DNA of 5,001 nt from Verrucomicrobia bacterium TMED56 (GTDB taxonomy: Bacteria > Verrucomicrobiota > Verrucomicrobiia > Opitutales > Seribacteraceae), in contig NHDJ01000133.1 in the NCBI GenBank assembly GCA_002167265.1, positions 16,692 to 21,692 on the forward strand, read 5' to 3'. Numbering within the stretch: the stretch's first letter is position 1; each line of letters begins with the position of its first letter. Shown piece by piece: positions 1 through 5,001 of this stretch. A model generated the notes under the pieces. It worked only from the letters and a program-made list of their open reading frames with translations. It did not search any database and was not told the origin of the DNA. Position numbers and translations under genes: made by a program.

Positions 1-665
1 AGAGCACCATCCACACGGTAACGGATTCGAAATTCCTCTTCAAAGGGCTCAAAATGAATATCCGAAGCCTTAGCTCGAATTGCCTGTTGCAACACAAGAT
101 TAACAAAGCGTATGATGGGTGTCTCATTAGCTGCATCCGTAAGATCCCCGTCCTGGTTTTCATCTAATCCTTCAAACTGGTCAAAATCACTCCCCCCCAG
201 CAAATCATCAAGAGATGTCTCGTTTTTAGGATAATATTTTTCCAACAATCGGCTAACTTCTGAGGGATCACAAACCACCAAATTGATCTCTTGATTTAAG
301 GCAAAAGTAAGATCATCAATAATTCCAGAGTTAAATGGATCAGCGGCCAACAAATGAATACCTGAAGGAGAAAGATAGAGGGGTACAATTGCATACTGAT
401 GGGCAATTTCTGCCGTGATTGACTGCAAAGCTTCCGGATCCACACTTTCAACCTCTCCAATTTGAATCTCATAGCCCAAAAATTGGGAGACCAGATTGAT
501 CAAATCTTCCTTACTCACCAATCCAGCAGAAATGATTGCATCTGCGTAGGACCTCTTTCCTTCTTTTACCTCCTGATCATAGAGTTCCTCCAGTCCATGT
601 TGGGAAACCCCATCCACTTGAGCGAAAATGTCGCGAATCGTACTGTTGTAATCAAGATAAAGCAT
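1..665 (-). CDS. GspE/PilB-family secretion/pilus assembly ATPase, second copy (5' part only, runs off left edge)
   Basis: This is a cytoplasmic motor ATPase of the type II secretion / type IV pilus family, and only its first 221 codons are inside the window. The frame is open from the ATG at 665 to position 1 with no stop. Residues about 35-145 resemble the GspE N-terminal domain, including a stretch HQYAIVPLYL followed by LLAADPFNSG, the usual 'IPL...ADP' pattern. An acidic linker (about 150-180) follows, then the start of the catalytic region with PIIRFVN (183-189) and ASDIHFEP (200-207), which are hallmarks of the family. The Walker A and B motifs would lie beyond the edge, so catalytic competence cannot be judged. 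The start is supported by a GAGGAA Shine-Dalgarno 9 nt upstream, located inside the end of the preceding ATPase gene, whose stop is only 6 bp away. It is a paralogue of that neighbour and is probably translated from the same mRNA. PilB, GspE and MshE-type assignments cannot be told apart from this fragment. Confidence 0.92.
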   Translation of the reverse strand, partial: MLYLDYNSTIRDIFAQVDGVSQHGLEELYDQEVKEGKRSYADAIISAGLVSKEDLINLVSQFLGYEIQIGEVESVDPEALQSITAEIAHQYAIVPLYLSPSGIHLLAADPFNSGIIDDLTFALNQEINLVVCDPSEVSRLLEKYYPKNETSLDDLLGGSDFDQFEGLDENQDGDLTDAANETPIIRFVNLVLQQAIRAKASDIHFEPFEEEFRIRYRVDGA

Positions 666-671
666 CCGTAA

Positions 672-2390
672 CTATTCCTCTTCAGTTGTTACCATTAAAA
701 CTTCATCTAAAGTAGTTACTCCAGCAAGAACTTTACGGAACCCATCTTCCCGCATGGATCGCATGCCCATTTCGCGAGCTTTTCTGCGTAACTCAACAAT
801 GCTTACATTGTGATATATCATTTCTTCAATTTCAGCATTCACAACAAAGATTTCAAAAACTCCCTTTCTTCCACGAAATCCCTTGTCTCCACACTTTGAA
901 CATCCAGTTCCAATCATACAACTTACATTGGCAGACTGTTCATCACTAATTCCCAGTATCGACATTTCACTTTCGTTTGGGGAATACGGTTCCTTACAGT
1001 TCTGGCATATCGAACGAACTAACCGCTGGGCTAATGCTGCCCTCAAGGAAGCTGAAACCAAGAAAGGTTTAACCCCCATATCAACTAACCGGGAAACTGA
1101 ACTGGGAGCATCATTGGTATGTAAAGTACTGAAGACCATATGACCGGTGAGGGAGGCATTGATAGCAATTTCAGCAGTTTCCAAGTCGCGGATCTCACCT
1201 ACCATAACAATATTTGGTGCCTGCCGAAGCATGGCCCGCAAGGCGGCGGAGAAAGTCATGCCAACATCCGCTCGAACTTGCACTTGATTTATTCCAGCCA
1301 CTTCATACTCAACGGGATCTTCTACGGTAATAATTTTTCGGTCGGGCTTGTTTATCGCGTTTAGTGCGGAATACAAAGTGGTGGATTTTCCAGATCCAGT
1401 TGGTCCAGTCACCAGAAAAATACCATCCGGCATGGAGATAACTTGTTCAAAGGTTTCTTGATCATCAGAAAAGAAACCCAATTGTGGCAATCCGAGACTG
1501 AGACTTTCCTTGTCGAGTATACGCATGACTATGCTTTCTCCATGAACGGTGGGTAAGGTGGAAACCCGTAAATCGATGACCTTTTCTCCTACCTTAACGT
1601 TAATTCTTCCATCGAGCGGCACACGTTTCTCAGCAAGAGATACATTGGCCATTAGCTTGGTCCGAGAAAGAATGGACGGTTGCAGGCGCTTGGGAGGATC
1701 AGATTGCTCCTGTAATTTACCATCAATTCTGAATCGGACACGAAATTTGTTCTCCAAAGGTTCCATATGAATATCAGAAGCTCTTTTTTCCAAAGCATCC
1801 TTGATCACGGAGTGCACATATTTGATTATGGGAGCATCTTCTTCACTGACATCCTCAGCTTTTAACCCATCTCCGATTTCAATACTATCTTGATCCAACC
1901 CTTCAAAAAAATCATTCAGTTTTGTTTCTTCTGCATTTCCGTATGCTTGCTCAATCACGGACAGAATATCCCCCCGATAAGACAATTTAGGATTTATACT
2001 CTTACCCAATAGTTGCGAGAGTGTGTCAATTGCCTCAGGATCCAATGGATTTGCAAATATTAGCACAACTTCGACTTCATTTTGACTGAGCGGAATGACT
2101 TCATATTGCTTGGCCCATTCAGGTTGCAGAATAGAAACTACATCTTCCGAAAAGCTTACTTGTTCAAGATCGATCGAGTCCATATTGAGCTCCCCGGAAA
2201 GAAATCTCAACACCTCATCTTTGGCCATCCCGGTTTTATCAAGAAGTAAATCCATAAACGCCAAATCTTTGTCAGGCGTTTCTGATTCCGGTAAAGAATC
2301 TACTTCCGAAACAATTTCGTTGATCAATTCATCAGTTGCAAGTCCCTGCTGCCGAAAGGCGTCAATGATAAATTCGTCAGTTTCGTTCAT
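672..2390 (-). CDS. GspE/PilB-family secretion/pilus assembly ATPase, complete
   Basis: This 572-residue hexameric ATPase is expected to power pilus or pseudopilus assembly from the cytoplasmic face of the inner membrane. Seen in order: an N-terminal GspE_N/MshEN-like domain (about 42-150, with YEVIPL and IFANPLDP); an acidic linker (about 155-182); the N2 region with ASDIHMEP (204-211) and RFRIDG; Walker [10 protein letters not shown] (329-337); the Asp box ITVEDPVEY (354-362); Walker [10 protein letters not shown] (394-402); the His box STLHTND (421-427); and two CxxC pairs (C462/C465 and C497/C500), the zinc-binding element typical of assembly ATPases and absent from PilT retraction ATPases. 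All key residues are present. The length matches PilB (about 560-570) and is somewhat longer than a typical GspE (about 500). An in-frame TGA lies 15 nt upstream of the ATG at 2390, making this the first possible Met. No clear Shine-Dalgarno precedes it. Rho lies 52 bp upstream and a paralogous ATPase 6 bp downstream. PilB versus GspE is unresolved without the pilin and platform genes. Confidence 0.96.
   Translation of the reverse strand: MNETDEFIIDAFRQQGLATDELINEIVSEVDSLPESETPDKDLAFMDLLLDKTGMAKDEVLRFLSGELNMDSIDLEQVSFSEDVVSILQPEWAKQYEVIPLSQNEVEVVLIFANPLDPEAIDTLSQLLGKSINPKLSYRGDILSVIEQAYGNAEETKLNDFFEGLDQDSIEIGDGLKAEDVSEEDAPIIKYVHSVIKDALEKRASDIHMEPLENKFRVRFRIDGKLQEQSDPPKRLQPSILSRTKLMANVSLAEKRVPLDGRINVKVGEKVIDLRVSTLPTVHGESIVMRILDKESLSLGLPQLGFFSDDQETFEQVISMPDGIFLVTGPTGSGKSTTLYSALNAINKPDRKIITVEDPVEYEVAGINQVQVRADVGMTFSAALRAMLRQAPNIVMVGEIRDLETAEIAINASLTGHMVFSTLHTNDAPSSVSRLVDMGVKPFLVSASLRAALAQRLVRSICQNCKEPYSPNESEMSILGISDEQSANVSCMIGTGCSKCGDKGFRGRKGVFEIFVVNAEIEEMIYHNVSIVELRRKAREMGMRSMREDGFRKVLAGVTTLDEVLMVTTEEE
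675..680 (-). promoter_or_regulatory. Shine-Dalgarno for the second ATPase
   Basis: On the minus strand GAGGAA lies 9 nt before the ATG at 665 and encodes the final Glu codons of the upstream ATPase. It is the clearest ribosome binding site in the window. It fixes the start of the edge-truncated gene, and its position suggests translational coupling to the gene before it. Confidence 0.6.
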
Positions 2391-2442
2391 AGGGCAAATT
2401 GAGAATCATTTATCCTTAGAACAAACTCTATCAACTACAAGC

Positions 2443-4254
2443 TTATCTTCCTAATCCCATGAGGAATTCGGGATTATTTTTTGTTTTCCTAACTCTTTGA
2501 ATAAACATTTCCATTGCCTCTGCAGGTGGAACACCCTTAAGGGACCTCCGTAAAGCGTAAATCTTATTGAGTTCATCTGGATGATAGAGAAGTTCTTCTT
2601 TGCGAGTTCCGCTCTTTTCAAAGTCTAATGCAGGGAAAATTCTTTTATTGGAAAGTTCACGGTCCAAATGCAACTCCATGTTTCCAGTCCCTTTAAATTC
2701 TTCAAATATGACTTCGTCCATTTTGCTGCCTGTTTCGACCAAAGCAGTGCCCAGAATAGTGAGACTGCCTCCTCCCTCAATATTTCTAGCTGATCCAAAG
2801 AAACGCTTGGGTCGTTGTAAAGCTGTGGCTTCCACCCCACCACTCAAAATCTTACCACTGTTTGGCATGGTGGTATTGTAAGCACGGGCAAGTCTGGTGA
2901 TGGAATCGAGAAGAATGACGACATCCTTATTGTGCTCAACCATCCTACGTGCTTTTTCAATAACAATTTCAGCAGCATGCACATGACTTTCCGCACTCTC
3001 ATCAAAAGTCGATGCAATAACTTCAGCATCTGGAACTTGACGACGAAAATCTGTTACCTCTTCAGGTCTCTCATCTACCAGTAAGACAATTAAATGAGCT
3101 TTAGGGTTATTTACTCGCAAAGCTCGGGCAATTCCCTGCTGCAGGACCGTCTTTCCCGTGCGAGGAGGGGCGACTATAAGCCCTCTTTGCCCAAAACCAA
3201 CGGGAGAGACTAAATCCACGACTCTCATCGAAACATTATCCCACTCTACTTTTTCATCGGTTTCCAGATAGATACGCTCAAGAGGATAATACGGAATAAG
3301 TTCGGTAAAAGGAGTTACCCTGGTGGCTTCCTCGGGGTCACCCTCCATAACTTGATCAACCTGAAGAAAAACCGGGCATGTCGATCCTTCCATCTTGGCC
3401 CTAATATATCCCTTTACCGATTGGCCTGTTTTGAGACCAAATTTTTTTATCAACAGATCAGGAATAATTGGACATTGAGATTTCAAGCGATAATCATCCT
3501 TCTGCTGAAGGAGAAAACCATGACCATCCTCCATAACCTGAAGGATTCCAGAAACAAGAACAGGAATTTTGATTTCAAGGCATTTTGCAAATAGGGCGTC
3601 AAAGATCTCTTCCCGCAATGGAGCCGGTCCTAAATTAAGTTCATGTGAAGCAATATTTTCCTTTAATTCCTGAAGATTAAGAGCAAGTAATTCGTCCAGT
3701 AAAACAGGGGCTTGCTCACTATTCACAAATTCCTCTGCTAAAGTTGAAAGACCTTCTTCAGTTTTAAAAGCTTCACTTTCCAAAAGCTCTCCTAATTCCA
3801 GGGGTCTTGCTTCTGTCTCCTCGTAGGGTAAACGCCTGGGTTTTTTGAACTTTTGCCGTGGCTTATTTCTCTGTTTTTTCTTATCTTGCCAGTTTTGTTT
3901 CTTCGGTCCACGGTTCGGGTTATTATTGGGATGGTTGTGCCTCTTCTGTTCAACACCCGGCTTGTCTTGATTAGGATTTGTCCTTACATCGTCTTTATTC
4001 TGTTCTTCTGTCTGTGGTACATTTCCTGCAGGTTCTTTTTCCAAATATGGATTGTCTTCCTCTTTTTTAGGCTCAGTTCCATCCGTGCTAAAAAAAAGTT
4101 GGCCGTTGTCATCCTCACCTTTCGACTCAGCATTTGATGGCTCACTTTGAATTCCAGAATCATTTGGGATGTCTGGATCAGGCGTGCTTGCATTCTTAAG
4201 GGAAGGATCCTCCTCCGCCTTAGCTTCCTCTGTAATTTTTTTTCTTGGGGGCAT
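2443..4254 (-). CDS. rho: Transcription termination factor Rho with long N-terminal extension
   Basis: Rho is a ring-shaped hexameric RNA-dependent ATPase that loads on nascent RNA and terminates transcription. From the ATG at 4254 the protein has 603 residues, against about 419 in E. coli; the excess is N-terminal. Residues 1-100 are acidic and rich in S, P, D, E and N. Residues about 102-141 are rich in N, K, R and Q (for example [17 protein letters not shown]). A Rho_N-like segment follows at about 184-226, then the cold-shock-like RNA-binding fold at about 231-305 ([14 protein letters not shown]). The ATPase domain has Walker A APPRTGKT (362-369), [13 protein letters not shown], Walker [17 protein letters not shown], the Q-loop region [13 protein letters not shown] (470-482), the R-loop KGTGN (521-525) and SGTRKEELL with the probable arginine finger R551. 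The core is intact and should be active. The start is uncertain: no Shine-Dalgarno precedes ATG 4254, and an in-frame ATG at 4293 would add 13 residues. I prefer 4254 because it gives the smaller overlap with coaE (35 bp). The gene probably shares a transcript with coaE and the ATPases. Confidence 0.96.
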   Translation of the reverse strand: MPPRKKITEEAKAEEDPSLKNASTPDPDIPNDSGIQSEPSNAESKGEDDNGQLFFSTDGTEPKKEEDNPYLEKEPAGNVPQTEEQNKDDVRTNPNQDKPGVEQKRHNHPNNNPNRGPKKQNWQDKKKQRNKPRQKFKKPRRLPYEETEARPLELGELLESEAFKTEEGLSTLAEEFVNSEQAPVLLDELLALNLQELKENIASHELNLGPAPLREEIFDALFAKCLEIKIPVLVSGILQVMEDGHGFLLQQKDDYRLKSQCPIIPDLLIKKFGLKTGQSVKGYIRAKMEGSTCPVFLQVDQVMEGDPEEATRVTPFTELIPYYPLERIYLETDEKVEWDNVSMRVVDLVSPVGFGQRGLIVAPPRTGKTVLQQGIARALRVNNPKAHLIVLLVDERPEEVTDFRRQVPDAEVIASTFDESAESHVHAAEIVIEKARRMVEHNKDVVILLDSITRLARAYNTTMPNSGKILSGGVEATALQRPKRFFGSARNIEGGGSLTILGTALVETGSKMDEVIFEEFKGTGNMELHLDRELSNKRIFPALDFEKSGTRKEELLYHPDELNKIYALRRSLKGVPPAEAMEMFIQRVRKTKNNPEFLMGLGR

Positions 4255-4873
4255 TTGTCGTGATCGAACGATGGTTTGCGTTGATGCTTGCATCAAAAAT
4301 ACAAATTTGCTGTTTGAGAAACAAAATTGAATTTTCTCCAAGCAATACAATGTCAGATTGCTGCATTTTGTTACAGATCGACAATTGTGATCTTATTCGA
4401 GCATTAGATTGAGCTTTCGTCAATCCTCGATCATGTAATCTTTTCATTTGAATTTCCCTCGAACATCCTATGCAAATGGTAAAATCAAATAATTCCTGAA
4501 GGTTTTTTTCAAAAAGCAGAGGAATTTCAACAATGACTTTCTCAGTTTTGGCTTGTTCAACTTCATGCATCCAAGCATTTCTAACTAAAGGATGAATTAA
4601 TTCCTCCAACCACTTTTTATCTCCTTCGTTACTGAAAATAATCTCTGCAATACGGGCTTTCTTCAAGCCTGAAGATTTAGAACCGACTTCCTTTCCCCAT
4701 TTTTCAATAATCTTCTTCTGAACGGATAAATTGCTTTCCAGAATCTTGGAAACCAATTCATCCGTAGAAATAGTCGCCCATCCCAAATCTTCAAAGATAG
4801 CTATTGCAGATGATTTCCCGCAAGCAATGCCCCCAGTTAATCCAACAATCTTTTTTTTAATTGAATTGGCCAT
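4220..4873 (-). CDS. coaE: Dephospho-CoA kinase
   Basis: CoaE phosphorylates the 3'-hydroxyl of dephospho-CoA with ATP, the last step of coenzyme A synthesis in the cytoplasm. The 217-residue product has the expected layout: P-loop [12 protein letters not shown] (11-22), the STDEL segment (36-40) where the family carries its substrate-site aspartate, HPLVR (94-98), EIPLLFE (116-122), and a lid/helical region with [20 protein letters not shown] (144-163) followed by [13 protein letters not shown]. The last 20 or so residues after about 195 go beyond the conserved fold and are encoded where the frame runs into rho, so they may be a by-product of the overlap. The ATG at 4873 follows an in-frame TGA 12 nt upstream, which rules out a longer start except at near-cognate codons. 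The ribosome binding site is weak: AGAGG lies about 16 nt away. The P-loop has Ala-Cys where many homologues have Gly-Ser, a tolerable change. Rho overlaps its 3' end by at least 35 bp in a different frame. Confidence 0.96.
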   Translation of the reverse strand: MANSIKKKIVGLTGGIACGKSSAIAIFEDLGWATISTDELVSKILESNLSVQKKIIEKWGKEVGSKSSGLKKARIAEIIFSNEGDKKWLEELIHPLVRNAWMHEVEQAKTEKVIVEIPLLFEKNLQELFDFTICIGCSREIQMKRLHDRGLTKAQSNARIRSQLSICNKMQQSDIVLLGENSILFLKQQICIFDASINANHRSITTNAPKKKNYRGS

Positions 4874-4903
4874 ATAAATTTTAATTCAGCCTCTTTTATC
4901 ATT

Positions 4904-4932
4904 TTTATTCAAGAAGGTAAATCCTGAGTCAA
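4904..4932 (-). promoter_or_regulatory. Possible sigma-70-type promoter before coaE
   Basis: On the minus strand TTGACT (4932-4927, five of six matches to the -35 consensus) is followed after 17 nt by AATAAA (4909-4904, four of six to the -10 consensus), about 31 bp upstream of the coaE start. The area is A/T rich, so chance matches are likely. If real it would drive coaE and the genes after it. This is a motif match by eye only. Confidence 0.27.
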
Positions 4933-5001
4933 TTGACTATCGTCTTGCCACTCATATTTGTTATGATAATTTAATACACTTCTTTGACGGTAGGGTATCC
5001 A
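4909..5001 (-). CDS. Possible C-terminal end of an upstream gene (partial, unidentified)
   Basis: One minus-strand frame is open from the right edge for 30 codons, starting WIPYRQRSVL and ending TQDLPS before a TGA at 4911-4909. The other two minus frames close within about 9-12 codons. The product is polar with several aromatic residues and matches no family I recognise. If real, the gene would end about 35 bp before coaE and could belong to the same operon. Thirty open codons can occur by chance, so support is weak. The 4874-5001 region otherwise holds only the possible promoter and a short palindrome. Confidence 0.3.
   Translation of the reverse strand, partial: WIPYRQRSVLNYHNKYEWQDDSQLTQDLPS
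4927..4938. repeat. 12-bp perfect palindrome upstream of coaE
   Basis: AGTCAATTGACT equals its own reverse complement and does not extend further on either side. It covers the proposed -35 element of the coaE promoter, which is where a dimeric repressor could bind. A palindrome this short can arise by chance, and no second copy was noticed in the window. Confidence 0.35.

Noticed and set aside
462..671. Forward-strand 69-codon frame
   Set aside because: It lies opposite the convincingly family-matching N-domain of the second ATPase and shows no motif of its own.
2404..2433. TTGATA with a GATAAA downstream as a promoter for the first ATPase
   Set aside because: The spacing is about 14 nt, too short for a normal sigma-70 promoter, and the A/T-rich gap makes chance matches likely.
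2095..2454. Forward-strand 119-codon frame, Ser-rich
   Set aside because: Antisense to the start of the first ATPase and the rho end; the Ser/Thr-rich product is what complementing that region yields.
2600..3029. Several short frames on both strands inside rho
   Set aside because: All overlap the highly conserved Rho ATPase domain in other frames and have no independent support.
3853..4137. Forward-strand frame of 94 codons with a very hydrophobic, membrane-like product
   Set aside because: It is the antisense of the basic, polar N-terminal extension of rho; complementing Lys/Asn/Glu-rich codons gives Phe/Leu/Ile-rich ones. No ribosome binding site or family resemblance.
4255..4350. Longer rho start at a TTG codon (4350), adding 32 residues
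   Set aside because: It would lie deep in the conserved part of coaE, uses a weak start codon and has no ribosome binding site; ATG 4254 or 4293 is more likely.
4881..4908. Weak hairpin in the coaE upstream region (CCTTCTT pairing with AAGAGG with one bulge)
   Set aside because: Six weak pairs, a 15-nt loop and no U-tract after it, so it is not a credible terminator or riboswitch.

Overview
The window is 5 kb of densely packed bacterial chromosome. Every gene I can support is on the minus strand, so transcription runs from position 5001 toward position 1. The order is: a possible tail of an unidentified gene (5001 to about 4909, weak), coaE (dephospho-CoA kinase), rho (transcription terminator Rho with a long added N-terminus), a complete GspE/PilB-family ATPase, and the first 221 codons of a second, paralogous GspE/PilB-family ATPase that runs off the left edge. 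Gaps are very short: coaE and rho overlap, rho and the first ATPase are about 52 bp apart, and the two ATPases are 6 bp apart. No factor-independent terminator is visible between them. The layout therefore looks like one operon or read-through unit.

No RNA gene, CRISPR array, insertion sequence or prophage gene is visible. Base composition looks even across the window, with moderate GC content (estimated by eye, not counted), and nothing suggests recent transfer. The organism is a bacterium with type IV pili or a type II secretion-like machine. The Rho extension, the paired GspE/PilB ATPases and the coaE-rho-ATPase order would fit Verrucomicrobiota (Opitutae-like) or a related PVC group. This placement rests on memory of gene order and is an inference.

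CoaE finishes coenzyme A synthesis. Rho ends transcription and is a hexameric RNA-dependent ATPase. The two GspE/PilB proteins are cytoplasmic hexameric motors that drive pilus or pseudopilus assembly at the inner membrane. The housekeeping genes and the motor genes have no obvious shared biochemical role, so their linkage is probably about shared transcription.

I did not find a clearly new biological system. The points most worth a second look are the roughly 180-residue disordered, charged N-terminal extension of Rho, the tandem paralogous ATPases with a shared acidic linker, and the coaE/rho overlap that contains an eight-A tract. The larger forward-strand open frames are shadows of these genes.
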